Below are positions 1 through 11,165 of a stretch of 64,000 nucleotides of DNA, in pieces. A program made the translations under genes and the position numbers. The notes beneath the pieces were generated by a model. It searched no databases. It saw only the letters and a program-made list of their open reading frames with translations, and had not been told where the DNA came from. Every line of letters begins with the position of its first letter. Position 1 is the first letter of the stretch. This stretch comes from Phytophthora colocasiae (taxonomy: Eukaryota > Oomycota > Peronosporomycetes > Peronosporales > Peronosporaceae). Where the stretch lies: positions 1,488,001 through 1,552,000 of the forward strand of contig JAGKQI010000098.1 of NCBI GenBank assembly GCA_018806915.1. Reading direction: 5' to 3'.

Positions 1-19
1 AGCATCTCGACATCCTGCA

Positions 20-170
20 CAGCGTCTCGTCAAAGTTTCTTCGGCTAGTTCTCCATCTTAACTGCCAGTACAACGTCTCGTGAAAGTCTCTTCGGCTAGT
101 TCAGCATCTATACTGCCAGTACAGCGTCTCAAGAAAGTCTCATTGGATATTTCAGCAGCTTCTGAAGTTT
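20..170. repeat. 51-bp tandem repeat, about three units
   Basis: Units start near 20, 71 and 122. The first two are exactly 51 bp and differ at a few positions, and the third diverges after about 40 bp. An open frame (80-409) runs through them, but nothing in its product is recognisable, so I do not call a gene. The repeat lies left of the Copia relic and may be the edge of another decayed element. Confidence 0.7.
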
Positions 171-568
171 GTAAGCAGTTTCCTGAGCAAGAAGTGATCG
201 ACTACCGTTCTTTGAACACCTTAGCACTGAGTTTTGCGCCTTTCAGTGACGTTTGGAGCATTGTTTCTGTTTGCCAGTGGCGAGTGGAGCATTCTCGTGG
301 TTATTTGAATTTGCTAGTGGCTTCTGGAGCATTAAATTCACTGCCGTGGACTGTGATTGGTGTCTATTTCATTGCAACTATTGTACGTGTATGGGTTAGC
401 CTGCGTTGATCTGGCAGATTGGTCTGGGGTTCCGTTATCAAACGCCAGCCCCGGAGATCATGCCTAGGTCTGCCCAGGTTAGCCGTATGCATTGTACGGT
501 AGTTCAATAATTAGCTTTGAGGGACCCAAGACATCTACTCAACTGAATGTAACAGCAAGAAATTCAAC

Positions 569-964
569 ATGCATTTCCGCGACTCCATTGCCTGTAATCG
601 TCGATTCTACGACTACAGGTACCGAACTTGGTCAAGACCTTTCTCGTGGCATATCATGGAAAAATTTCGGGCTTTTGTATTGCAATTACATATAGCTGGT
701 TCGAGACTATCATTGGAGGAAATTGAGTTCAACAGGCACCGTACTGGACACCGAGGTGTCGATGCCATAGCACGGTTGCCCTTAGAGGACGGTGTCTATT
801 TGGTTGCTGCCAGCAACACTTTGGCAGTTGGACATGCATTTGTCCTCCAGGTCCGTGGTGCCCAGAAGACAGTTTTGGACGACTCGTCTCAGCGGCCTTT
901 GGACAACTACGGTGAGTGGATTGACATAGTGATGTTCGTTCGTAAAGTTGCACTTTTAGATTAA
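569..964 (+). other. Unassigned ORF fragment, possibly transposon-derived
   Basis: An open frame of 131 codons without recognised full-length homology. Its C-terminal half (roughly residues 70-125) contains a DGVYLVAAS segment followed by GHAFVL and an acidic DNYGEWID stretch. This pattern reminds me of protease-like C-terminal domains in oomycete repeat-associated proteins, but that is memory-based inference. There is no obvious promoter, and the following 240 bp (965-1209) is AT-rich with a TAAATG microrepeat at 1012-1035 and holds no gene that I can see. It could equally be chance coding. Confidence 0.25.
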
Positions 965-1209
965 ATTCTAAATATATTTCATTCTTGTTTCTTCACATTT
1001 TGTTCTATTGTAAATGTAAATGTAAATGTAAATTTGGCGGCTGTGTGCCAGGGAAAACTCTTTGAGTATAAAACCTTACCGTAAGTAAATGAGAAAACCT
1101 TTTACTGTTAAAGTTCTTAAAGGGAAAAACTCATGTTACTACGTGACTCTTTATTAGTTGTGAAGTAATATATGAAATGATGAAATTTATCGTGTATTTT
1201 AAAGTAGGC

Positions 1210-3387
1210 TTAACTGTTAAGTTTAGCAAGAGAGTGCATACCTAACTTGTTTCTTAAGTCTCGAAATTGATGCTTATCAAGCGCTTTAGTAAAAATGTCT
1301 GCTACCATTGATTTGGTGTTGCAGTATACAATACTAAATTCATGTCGCTCAACCTTCTCTTGTACAAAATGATATCGAATATCAATATGCTTTGATCTCC
1401 CGTGTAATTCCGGATTATTCGAGATCTTAATACAGCTTTGATTGTCTTCTTGAATCTTGACTGCTTTTGAGGTTAAGAATCCAAGTTCTTTGAGCAGTAG
1501 CTTAAGAAAAATTAACTCCTGCATGCAGTGACATAGTGCAATGTATTCTGCTTCTGTTGTCGAGAGCACAACTGTGTGGTGCTTCCTCGAAAGCCAGGAG
1601 ATTGGGCTGTGGTCTACCATAGTGATGTAGCCACCAACAGAGCGTCTTGTGTCAGGGCAATTGGCATAGTCTGAATCAGTGTACGCCATGAGGTGGTCTG
1701 CAAGGTTTGCTGCATTGACCAGCTTTGACCCTCCCAGTAAGAGACCAAGGTCGTCTGTACCTGAGAGGTACTTAAGCCCTCTAATCACTGCTTTCCAGTG
1801 TTCCTGTCCAGGATTAGCAAGGAATTGGCTGACATCGCGCATGTAGAATGCTAGATCGGGTCTTGTGCCAACCATGAGATACATGACACTACCTACAACT
1901 TCACGGTAGGGAATACCTTCCATTTGCTCTTTTTCAAGTTGTGTCTTTGGTTGCATTTGAGTTGTAAGTTTGGCATTACGGTCTGATGGAGTTGCCACTG
2001 GATATGTTACAAGGTTTTTAAAGCGATCTAACACTGTGCGTGCATACTTGCGTTGGTGGATAAATATCGTTCGGGCTTCGCGGTTTCGTTCGATTGACCA
2101 GCCGAGAATGTACTTCACCTCCCCTAAATCTGTCATTGAGAATCTTTTGTTCAAGGCAGATTTGATCTGACATACGAGGTTGACAGTTGGTGCAATGATC
2201 AGTAAGTCATCAACATAGACTGCTACGTAACATGTCTCGCCTTCGAGTGTTGCCATGAAAACACATCGATCTTTAATCAGTTTGTGGAATCCAAGGCTTT
2301 CCAAGAAAGCGGACAAGGTTTGATACCAGATACGAGGTGCCTGTTTGAGACCGTAAAGACTTTTGAGAAGTTTACAAACGAGGCCTTCCTTTCCAGGAAC
2401 TACAAACCCTTCTGGTTGTTTCATATATATTTCCTCGTCAAGGGTTCCGTTGAGAAACGCTGTCTTGACATCCATCTGGTGAATTTCAAAATCAAGAAGA
2501 GCTGCAATCGTTAGTAGCAGGCGTAGGACTTCCATACGGATGACGGGGGCAAATATCTCATCGTAATCAACGCCATATCGCTGTAAGAAGCCTTTGATAA
2601 CTAACCGAGCTTTAAAGCGATCGATTTCTCCTGAGCCAGTGTATTTAACAACAAAGACCCACCGGTTTTGGAGTACTTTGCGGTTATTGGGAGGAGGAAC
2701 CAGGATCCACGTCTGGTTGGTCATTAGGGACTGGTATTCCGAGTCAGCAGCTGCGTGCCACTTATTTGCGTAAGACGAGCGCATCGCCGCATGGTACGTT
2801 TTTGGTTCCGGCACATGACGAATTGCAAGTAGGCTAAGAACAAGACATGTGCGTTCCTCGACTTCCTGGATGTCTTCAAGGGAGTTTAACGCGCCTAGAT
2901 TGATTTCTTCGTCATACCGTGGGCGTTTCACACTTGTGGTCGACGGTTGTGACGGCGTCTCCGTAACAAAAGAGTATGTCAAGACGCCACGTTCCAGAGC
3001 CTCCCCAAGAGAAGGAAGCTGGTTCGAAGCGGAAGTAGATGCAGATTGTGGTTCTACAACTGAGTTACCTGGAGATTCAGGCTGGGATGGATAGGCTTGT
3101 GTTTCCGATGGAACAAATGCTGGAAGTTCGTCAGCAATAATAGGCGCTTCGGTTAGGTGATCCGGTAGCTGGAGCGGTCCCGACGTTACCTCAATATTTT
3201 CAATAGTCGGAAAGTCAATCTCATTGAAAACCACATCTCGACTGTAAACGACACCATGGGTTTTGACATCCATGAGTCGATATCGCTTTCTTGTGCTCGG
3301 GAATTCCGAGATAGATACACAGTTTGGCACGGGGATCAAGTTTGTCCCTGTAGATGTCGTTGATATGGACATACGCAGCACAGCCAA
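1210..3387 (-). pseudogene. Copia reverse transcriptase and RNase H
   Basis: This 725-codon frame starts in the Ser/Pro-rich linker and continues into the Copia RT domain (RVT_2): WHAAADSEYQSLM, the KARLVIKGF block, MDVKTAFLNG, and the catalytic YVDDLLI. The RNase H part includes YTDSDYA, STTEAEYIAL and the terminal ADIFTKAL block typical of Copia. This is the best preserved part of the element, with no internal stop, so the copy may be relatively young despite its upstream frameshifts. Confidence 0.88.
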
Positions 3388-4015
3388 ACACTTTCAGATA
3401 TTGAACAGTCGGCTTTCGATTGTACCACAATTCAAACGGTGTGCAATCCTGTGTGTTAGCGCTTGGTGTCATGTTGAGGAGTGTCGTAACATGTGTAACA
3501 CATTCTGCCCAGAGTGGTTTGGGGAGCGAGGCATCTAACAGGAGCGCTCGTACACGTTCCATGATTGTGCGCATGCGGCGTTCCGCAACACCATTCTGTT
3601 GTGGTGTATAAGCATTGGTAAATTGAGCGTGCGTTCCATACTTAGAAAAAATAACGCGTCCCAGTTTCTCGTACTCTTTAGCGTTGTCAGCCTGCAAGGC
3701 CTGGATGTCCACATCCTGCGGTGGCAAGAGATATTCAAGAGTATGAACATCACTTCGGAATATATTCAAAGCTTTCATGCGAAAGTCTTTGTAGCATGAG
3801 TAGAGTTCACTACGTGCCTTCATCGGATAGGTAAACATGTAGCGACTGAAGTCGTCAATGAATACGACGAAGTAGCGGCAGCCGCCAAGGCTAGGGACGG
3901 GAAGAGGGCCACAAATATCAGAGTGAACTTTATGTAAGGGGCTAGTAGAGCGTTCAACATGTCTATTGATGGAAAAGGAGCGCGGTGTGACTTCGCGTAA
4001 GTACATGCTGTGCAA
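3221..4015 (-). pseudogene. Copia integrase core
   Basis: The product shows the integrase catalytic fold: HSDICGPLPVPSLGG with the first Asp, FIDDFSRYM, then QADNAKEY with the second acidic residue, and NGVAERRMRTIMERVR with the catalytic Glu. The following LWAECVTHV and the FGCAAYVHI segment are typical of Copia. The frame is lost near 3260, before the linker to reverse transcriptase. It would integrate the cDNA into host DNA if intact. Confidence 0.85.
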
Positions 4016-4400
4016 AAGAAAGAATCTGGTCTAACTACAGCTGGTGCATCCAGTCCATGAAGAGCTTGGTCTTTAGTGAGTGCCTGTAAAACACGGATGT
4101 TAGGATGACCAAGACGTTTGTGTAGTAGCATGAGTCGAGTCGGCTTACCTGTGGTAGCCACGTGAGCTTCGGCCTTCGGCAGTGGAGAGGCTTCGAATTG
4201 GTAGAGCTTCGATGTCGCGGATTTCATCGCCTTGATCGAGAAGCGGTGGTTTGTTTGGACAGTACACATAGTACGTTTAAAGCCAAAACGGAAGTCATCG
4301 TCGACAGCGGCAGCGACTGACAGCAGGTTGTACTGCAGTTTCGGCGCAAGGAGGACATCGTGAAGCGTGAGCGTCCGCAGTTGGCCCTTGGAGTCCGTGG
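3820..4400 (-). pseudogene. Copia GAG-pre-integrase fragment
   Basis: In this frame the product contains LLHKRLGHPN and, about 40 residues later, C-x2-C before YAKSHRAPF. These are the His and Cys pairs of the HHCC zinc-binding GAG-pre-integrase domain that precedes the Copia integrase core. It is separated from gag by a frameshift near 4400 and runs into the integrase in yet another frame near 3950. Indels rather than programmed shifts are the simplest explanation, because Copia elements normally encode one polyprotein. Confidence 0.75.
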
Positions 4401-4687
4401 ATCTGGAGCTCTACAGTACCAATAGCTTCGATGGGGACTTGCGATTTTCCACCGACAGTGATGCCTCCGCTTGCAGGTGTTTTAGTCTTGAACCATTCCA
4501 CATGTTGCGTGACGTGACTGCTGCAACCTGAGTCAATCGTCCAGCTGAAATCAAAGTCCTGGCTAGGTTGCGCCGTGAGACTGATAGCGGACGCAGCCGT
4601 TTGGACATTCGACACAACTGCAATCAGGGTCTCTTTGCGGCGTGACTGATCGTATCCACCTTCATCGCGACGAGAGGATTTGTTGTT

Positions 4688-4721
<34 letters not shown>

Positions 4722-5977
4722 TTGCCGTTGTTGTTGCCGTTGTTGTTGCCGTTGTTGCGATTTCCACCGTAGTTACCACGGCCACGTCCACCACCACGAC
4801 CGCCGCGACCATTTTGGTGCCATGATCCACCTCCACGTCCAGATCGCCCTTGGTTGTTGTTGTTGTTGTAAGGATGCGACCGGTAGTTGTTGGGACCTCG
4901 TAACTCGAAGTTGGCAGGAAGAACAGTGCCTGCCTTGACACATCCATCACGTAAGTCCTTCTGCAGAGTACGGCACTGACGGATGTTGTGACGTGGTTTC
5001 TGACAGTAGCTGCAGACATCAACTGGGACAGATGCTTGAGCGGCCAACGCGGAATCCTGAGAAGGAGCAATGAGGGCCCGTTCAGCCTGAGTTGATAGAC
5101 TCTCAGGTGTCCCTTTGATGCGGCTGTAACGTTCTTGAGCTTGGATCTCGCGAACCTTGGTCTCAATACTCATCTTGAGTTCATCGTACGGGATATACTT
5201 CCGCACACCTTTCCAAACTCGGAGATCATCCTTCCAAGTCTTTGGCATCGAGTGGAACAGGTATAATGACTTCTGTCCATCGGTCAAGGGAGACTCGGTT
5301 GCTTCAGACGCGGCTTTCATCGCGTTTTCCAGCTCAAGGAAGAAGCTGGTCAGATCACCGCCTTCTTCGTACTTGATCTCCATAAGGAAATGCTGGATGA
5401 AGTAGGGGTCGCCATGAAAGGCTGCACCCTCGTACTTGGTACAGATGGCCTGAAAGATGTCGAAGGCCGTTGTCAGGTTCTTGACAAGACGGATATGAGT
5501 ATCATCCATCGTCTTCATCAGGAAAGCCTTGGTTTGCGCTTCCATACGACGAAGGTGTCGAGCAGACGGCGGTGTAGGCTTGCGTCGCTTGACTTGTTTA
5601 CGATCCCGGCTGGCGTCGCGCTCAGCAAACGGGCGAACGATGGGAAGATCAGCGCGCTTGGTTTTCTTTGATGGCGGAGTGTCGTCGCCGTCGCTGGGCT
5701 GCAGCTCATCCGAGCTGTCCTCGAAGTCGACCTCATCCGAGTCGATGCCAGCCGGAGAACTTGGCTTGGAGGCAGCTTCGTCGTCGTCGGACTCAGCCAG
5801 GTCGTCGTCGGAGTCTTCATCTTCGTCTTCACTGACCCCATTGTAATCCTTCTTGGTGACGAAACCGAGCAGATGCTTGCCATCGAGCGATGCACTGACT
5901 CGGGCCTTCCAGACGTCGAAATTCTTAGCACCAGAGAGTCGGGGGAAGTCGTCACTTGAGGCTTGCTGAGGGCTCAT
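4295..5977 (-). pseudogene. Copia gag and start of protease
   Basis: This 560-codon frame begins with an N-terminal Gag segment of the kind found before UBN2 domains, then a long acidic D/E/S linker (residues about 45-110), a Gag helical domain, and a CCHC zinc knuckle C-x2-C-x4-H-x4-C. An Asn/Gly-rich tract from GTT/GCC triplets follows, then an aspartic protease site reading TIDSGCSSH. DSG is the catalytic triad motif of retropepsins. The frame leaves the polyprotein near 4400, and sense continues in another frame with GAG-pre-integrase. Gag packages the RNA and protease cuts the polyprotein. Confidence 0.8.
4678..4872 (-). repeat. Triplet-repeat low-complexity tract in Copia gag
   Basis: GTT/GCC triplets (4678-4757) and a second GTT run (4852-4868) encode a poly-Asn/Gly and Arg/Gly tract between the zinc knuckle and the protease. 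The opposite strand gives an apparent Cys/Arg-rich ORF (4642-4938), which is only a shadow. RGG-like tracts commonly bind RNA in Gag proteins; that role is inferred. Confidence 0.7.
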
Positions 5978-7388
5978 AACCTGTTGCGGGGAACTTGGGC
6001 GCAGCTTGAAGGAAGTAGGGTAGAAGAGAGAAAAAGAAGAAGTAAGATTAATGTTTAAGAAAGTAGATAGCTACTTACTAGAAAATAGTATGCGGCATTC
6101 AGAAACGTAGTCTAGAATTGCCGCTACCATTCATCGTACTGATGTCACAGACATTTTAGTACATTATTTATTAGAGTCAAAAGTACCGTGTCTCTTCGTT
6201 ATTAGTTTATAGAAGACACGGTGTAGAGGTGGTCCCTGTGAACGAGCCCTAACCTCAACAGGCTGTATCCTGTGGGGACCTGGTGCGTATATACATCCTT
6301 TAGCCAATAAGTTACTGACAGCTTTCGATGAGTATTGGATTGCTATAACGTGAGTGGTTGTGACAGTCTTGGCAATCCACCCATTCTGTAGTAAGCATGC
6401 GCATGTGCTTTCTACAGGTACACTTTTTCGAGCTAACATTTAGTAATTTGTGGTTGCAGCTTGGAAGTGTTGTTTTGCTGCGCTTATTGCTGCACTACAA
6501 AGCTGACATCAACGCTTTGTCCAAGCTAAGCATTTTTTAACGCTCATTTAAGGTGGCAGCGATTAATGTTTTGTGTGTAGCTTCGCGAATTGTGGCATGT
6601 CGAAACAAACGCATGAAAGCGATCAAATTGCTTCTCCAACGGTGGCCAAATTGATCTGCAAGAAAAAACTGGTTACAGTACTCAGCTCGTCAGCACGTGC
6701 TAGCAATTTGCTACACGTCGGGGTCAGCATTAGACATTGCTCGACAAGGTACATGTACATCTACACGCTAGGTGCGTACTGGGTATCTCCGGACTACATG
6801 TAGTCGTTTTCATTTCCTACTAACTGGTATGCTTCAGTTGTTCAACGTGAGCCCTTGGTTGACGTCGTTGAGAGATGCAAATTCGAGGGTACCGAGAAAC
6901 ATACCACAGCAGCCAATAATCCAGCGATCCCCGCTGACTTAGCAGAAGACCTCAGAAGCGAAAAGTTATCACAAGTTCCGGTAGAAGACCATCCTGTGAA
7001 ACACCCGTAGGGACGCTCCATTGGCAGAGCAACCGACAAGGGAATCATCGCAGGGGGACATCGATGTGAGCAGTAAATGGGTTAAGGTTGCGAGAAGAAG
7101 GTGGCAAACTCGCAAACAGGAAACAGGATTTCCAGTGCAACTACAGTTGAGACCAGCCTGCAAACTTCTCAACGCAGATGCCACACACCGTACCCCCCCC
7201 AGACACAGCTGACAATTAGGTAGACTCGTAAGGCGCTGCCAATTGAAGACTTGTGGCGAGGGAAAATCATGCAATTGAAGCAACTGAGGTATAAGCTATA
7301 CCTACTTTAAATTTGTACCCATGTCTCTTCAACCTGGGTTGAATCAACAGTTGATGGAAGATCGCAAATGGTTATCAGACCCGATCGA
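5978..7388. other. Intergenic, no gene supported
   Basis: This 1.4-kb stretch separates the Copia gag start from the vault protein gene. It contains only short overlapping ORFs on both strands (all below 105 codons), none with a recognisable domain. The first 200 bp should hold the Copia leader and 5' LTR, but no LTR partner was found near 1-1209. A poly-C run lies at 7193-7200. Confidence 0.5.
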
Positions 7389-7401
7389 TCACTTTCATTT
7401 T
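7389..7401 (+). promoter_or_regulatory. Putative oomycete initiator (Inr) of the vault protein gene
   Basis: The sequence TCACTTTCATTTT followed by CGCT fits the TCA-centred oomycete initiator with its downstream CATTT block. It lies 66 bp upstream of the ATG at 7468, a normal short oomycete leader, and inside the longer reading frame that opens at 7321. It therefore argues for the downstream start codon. Assignment is by eye; no transcript evidence. Confidence 0.45.
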
Positions 7402-7467
7402 CGCTCTTCAAGCGCAACCAGCCCCACCTTCTACCTTCGACCTTCACCCAACAGCTCAATGCTCACC

Positions 7468-10098
7468 ATGGCACACAGCAAAGACGGAGGCCCGCGCGTA
7501 GTCCGCCTGGCACCATACAAATATGTCCACATCCTTGATACGAACTCGAACGTGGCTCGTGTGTTGGCTGGACCGCTGACGTACACTCGTCAAGAGCACG
7601 AACATGTAATGTCTCCTCCACAGAACATGATCGTGCTGCCTGCTCAGCACTACGTTGAAGTGCATAACCCAGTGGTGCGCTCGGAAGATGGCAAGATCGT
7701 TCGTGATGCCTTTGGTCAGGCAAAACTCAAGCATGGAGAGATCGAGTTCCGTATCTTCGACAAGTACCCGGAACCTTTCCCATTGCACCCTGGAGAGGAG
7801 CAAGCTGGCGGTATCCGTGAACTGCGAGTGGTTCCTGTGGACACGGCACTCCGCATTCGAGCAACGCGCAAAGTTGATAATCACGTTGCTGGTGACGAAT
7901 GGCTTTTTGTTGGACCGGCAACCTACTACCCTCGCGTGGAAGAGGAGATCGTGCATGTTGTCCACGCTATCGTGATCAAGAAGAATCAAGCCATCAAGTT
8001 CCGTGCCGAGAAGAAATGCACCGACTCACTAGGTACTGAGCGAGACGCTGGAGAAGAGTGGCTGGTTCGTACACCAGGTGCATATCTCCCACAGATCGAT
8101 GAAGTGCACGTCGAAACACTGCAAGCTCATGTGCTAACTCAGGATACTGCACTTCATTTACGTGCGTTGCGTACGTTTAAGGACGTGTACGGTATCTCAC
8201 GTCGAGCTGGTGAAGAGTGGTTGGTCACGACTGAGACGGCTGAGACTCATGTCCAAGACGTCCATGAAGAGATTATCGGATCCGTCGGCATCACAATTTT
8301 AACAAACCGCCAGTATTGCGTCATTGTCGACCCCATTGTGAACGGAGTGCAGCGTCGTGGGACCCGCGAACAACGCAAAGGTGAAGCCTCTTTTTTCTTG
8401 CAACCTGGTGAGAAGTTAGAAAATGGCTGTGTCGAGGATATCTGCGTTTTAGCAGACGATGAAGCAGTTTTGCTTCAGGCAGTCGAGCCGTTTGTCGAGT
8501 TTCCTGAGCAGGAAGGCGGTGAGCCAGAAGGCGAAGTAGGAGGTGACCTTGTCAAAAAGAAATCGACTGGTGTTCGTCGCGAGGCTGGAGAGCGCTGGAT
8601 GGTCCATGGTCCTCGTGAGTACATTCCCCCGATCCAAGTGACAGTCCTGGAAACGCGGCGTGCTATCCCACTTGACACGAATGAAGGTGTGTACGTTCGT
8701 GAACGCAAAACTGGCCATGTTCGAGCCGTAAAAGGAGAGACTTATATGCTGCAGCCAACCGAGGAGCTGTGGAGTAAATACTTGCAACCAGCAGTGCTGC
8801 TCTCATCACAAGCAGGAGGCTCTGCGTATGTCACGGACCCTACTCAATCTAACAAACTGACTGCGAGTCTCGGTCCCAAGTGGGACGTCTCCAAGGGAGC
8901 CCCGCGTACTCGCGACCCGACTCGTGTGGTAACTTTCGAAGTTCCGCATAATGCTGGTATCCAGGTGTATGACTACAAGACAACATCATCGCGCATTTTG
9001 TTCGGGCCGACTCTTGTGATGCTTGAGCCTGATGAGCAATTCACAGTGCTTCGACTGTCTGGTGGGGTGCCAAAGGAGCCCAACGTGATCCGGACACTTT
9101 GTCTGCAGCTTGGGCCAGACTTTATGCGTGATCAGATCATTGTCGAGACGTCGGATCACGCTCGACTTTCGCTCACCATCGCATACAATTGGCGTTTCCG
9201 TGTCGATTCTTCCAAACCTGAAGAAGCCGCTAAGGTTTTCAACGTCAAGGATTTCACTGGCGATGCCTGTAAGACGCTGGCTTCGCGCATTCGCGGAGCG
9301 GTGGCCGTACAGGACTTCGACTACTTCCACAAGCACAGCGCACAGATCATCCGGACATCCATTTTTGGTCTCGATGAAAATAATAAGCTACGCGACGAGC
9401 TCATCTTCCCTGCCAACAACCTCTGCATCACGAATGTAGATATCCAGTCAGCCGAACCGGTCGACCAGCTCACGCGCGAAAGCCTTCAGAAATCGGTTCA
9501 GCTTGCCATCGAAATCACAACCAAGTCACAGGAAGCCCGCGCCAAAGCCATTGCTATGAAGGAGGAAGAAGCAGCCAAAGGAGACTTGCTCACACAACAG
9601 CTCGAGAACCAGTCCAGTGCTGAGCAAGCGCGGAAAAACCTCGTGCAGCTCACAGCCGAGTGCAAAGCCGTTGAGGAGGAAGCTGCAGCTGTGAGTCGAG
9701 CACGCGCTCAAGCTCAGGCAGCAGAGATTGAGGGACAAGCAGCTGTGCGGCAGGCGGAGCTACGTGCCCAAGCCGAGCAGATCGAGCACGAGGCACACGT
9801 GGCTCGCATCAAGGAAGATCAGACGCTGAGTGTAACGCACGCCCAGCGCCTCGCCGACGTGGAGGTGCACAAGAAACGCGAGCTCATGGCAATTGAGGCC
9901 GAGAAATTCCAGCAAATGGTGAGCAGCGTCGGACAGGATACGCTGATAGCACTTGCTCGCGCTGGCCCCGATGGGCAAGTGAAGATGCTCGAGGCGCTGG
10001 GACTCAGTGGCTACCTCATCACTGACGGGAAGTCCCCTGTGAACCTGCTTGGCACGGCCGAAGGGATCATCCGAGGCATCTCACAGGCCGAGCAGTAA
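7468..10098 (+). CDS. MVP: Major vault protein
   Basis: Major vault protein forms the shell of the cytoplasmic vault ribonucleoprotein particle. The product (876 aa from 7468) opens with VRLAPYKYVHILDTNSN, matching the first vault repeat of animal MVPs, and continues with tandem vault repeats to about residue 480. A shoulder domain of SPFH/band-7 type begins near residue 489 (FEVPHNAGIQVYDYKT). A long Ala/Glu/Gln-rich cap helix spans about 674-824, and the cap-ring segment ends at AEQ. The frame is open upstream to 7321, which would add 49 residues with no vault character. I prefer 7468 because it lies in CACCATGG context, it matches the family N terminus, and an initiator motif lies at 7389. 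The length is close to the 893 aa of human MVP. It is intronless. Confidence 0.93.
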   Translation: MAHSKDGGPRVVRLAPYKYVHILDTNSNVARVLAGPLTYTRQEHEHVMSPPQNMIVLPAQHYVEVHNPVVRSEDGKIVRDAFGQAKLKHGEIEFRIFDKYPEPFPLHPGEEQAGGIRELRVVPVDTALRIRATRKVDNHVAGDEWLFVGPATYYPRVEEEIVHVVHAIVIKKNQAIKFRAEKKCTDSLGTERDAGEEWLVRTPGAYLPQIDEVHVETLQAHVLTQDTALHLRALRTFKDVYGISRRAGEEWLVTTETAETHVQDVHEEIIGSVGITILTNRQYCVIVDPIVNGVQRRGTREQRKGEASFFLQPGEKLENGCVEDICVLADDEAVLLQAVEPFVEFPEQEGGEPEGEVGGDLVKKKSTGVRREAGERWMVHGPREYIPPIQVTVLETRRAIPLDTNEGVYVRERKTGHVRAVKGETYMLQPTEELWSKYLQPAVLLSSQAGGSAYVTDPTQSNKLTASLGPKWDVSKGAPRTRDPTRVVTFEVPHNAGIQVYDYKTTSSRILFGPTLVMLEPDEQFTVLRLSGGVPKEPNVIRTLCLQLGPDFMRDQIIVETSDHARLSLTIAYNWRFRVDSSKPEEAAKVFNVKDFTGDACKTLASRIRGAVAVQDFDYFHKHSAQIIRTSIFGLDENNKLRDELIFPANNLCITNVDIQSAEPVDQLTRESLQKSVQLAIEITTKSQEARAKAIAMKEEEAAKGDLLTQQLENQSSAEQARKNLVQLTAECKAVEEEAAAVSRARAQAQAAEIEGQAAVRQAELRAQAEQIEHEAHVARIKEDQTLSVTHAQRLADVEVHKKRELMAIEAEKFQQMVSSVGQDTLIALARAGPDGQVKMLEALGLSGYLITDGKSPVNLLGTAEGIIRGISQAEQ

Positions 10099-10181
10099 GC
10101 TTTAGTCCCCGCCATTCGATATGCAAAAGTGCCACGTACTTGAGTGAGATGGGCGCCCGAACTGGCTTGCGATCTTGAGAC

Positions 10182-10224
10182 ATTTTTGGCGATCTTCACC
10201 CATTTTTGGCGATCTTCACCCATT
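10182..10224. repeat. Short tandem repeat downstream of MVP
   Basis: Two adjacent copies of a 19-bp unit reading TTTTGGCGATCTTCACCCA, preceded by a partial copy of the GCGATCTT core at 10168. It lies about 85 bp after the MVP stop and could be in the 3' untranslated region. Confidence 0.7.
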
Positions 10225-10450
10225 CTGAGCAGGAAGGACTTCCAGCTCTCAAGCTGAGGACCGTGTTGTGTACGTGTTGGTGCATGGGGTGTTCATACTT
10301 ACATCTTTTAAGAATGGTGCTGTTGTCTTGGTTCTGAAGTGCTGGGCGGTAAATACACGTACGGTATTACAGCATCGACTGCCGCTACAATTCTAGATGG
10401 AGCAGCACAACTCAAGCCAATGCTCGAACTGAATGAGCATTACAGGCTGG

Positions 10451-10590
10451 TCGATCTCAGTGGGAACATTGAGTGACTAGCGAAGATAAATTAGCCACAT
10501 CATAGGAACATGTTGTCTCGAACACTGGGTGGGATACATTGCCATACATGCACTACCTTCCTCTATTCGCTAGCCACCCACTGAGATCGA
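10451..10590. repeat. Foldback (MITE-like) inverted repeat
   Basis: The left arm TCGATCTCAGTGGG plus a GACTAGCGAA block is mirrored on the right by TTCGCTAGCCAC and CCCACTGAGATCGA, giving interrupted terminal inverted repeats of about 25-34 bp around a 140-bp unit. No coding capacity is visible. It may be a small non-autonomous DNA transposon; I could not identify a target-site duplication. The rest of 10102-11165 holds no supported gene. Confidence 0.5.
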
Positions 10591-11165
10591 TTAGAAACGG
10601 CACTTGCTCCGTTAAACGGCGCATAGCACGCTAGGGAGTTATTTACCGCCGCTATCTTGCGCTTGCCTTGGGAGTCTAACCAACTACTAGTACACTGAAG
10701 TCTACAGGGCAGTGCACATCTTCAGATCATCAGATGGCTTTGTGTGAAAATGGTGTAAATGGCCTCGCTCCCTAATCAGCCAATCATATCACTCAAACCA
10801 TCCAAAATTGCATTTTCATCCAATCATCGAGCGACTCTCTGCGGGTTCGGTGGCCAGGCAGTCGCCGTTCTCGCGCCCATTTATCGCCATCTCACCGCCC
10901 CGCTCGACCGAGGGAAGCGCTTCGCGTCGGCTTCTCTCGCTGTCTGCGTGCATCTGCTCTTGCCACTGTGCAGCAGTCTCAAGCTATCGCGTTTGTGCAT
11001 CCTTTGCTGCAAGTGCGGTGTTTGGACTCAGCGTAGAGCCGCCGCAATTGTTCTTCAAGCGCGTCATACTGCATCTCGCGTTCTCCAGCGCGGTTAATTG
11101 AGGAAATTTCGTGTCCGTCAAGATTTCTAGTGTTGCCAACACCCTAAAGCCGTGGACTACCAACA

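Larger units (their letters stand above)
1210..5977 (-). mobile_element. Ty1/Copia retrotransposon, broken, LTRs not recognised
   Basis: The order gag, protease, integrase, reverse transcriptase, RNase H on the minus strand is diagnostic of Pseudoviridae (Copia) rather than Gypsy, where integrase comes last. The reading frame changes three times (near 4400, 3950 and 3260), so no full polyprotein is possible from this copy. I compared the sequence left of 1210 and right of 5977 for a shared LTR and a tRNA primer site and saw neither. The ends are therefore given as the coding limits only. Copia elements move by RNA-templated reverse transcription in cytoplasmic particles. Confidence 0.85.

Noticed and set aside
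4642..4938. Cys/Arg-rich ORF antisense to Copia gag
   Set aside because: It is the complement of the Asn/Gly triplet tract and has no independent support.
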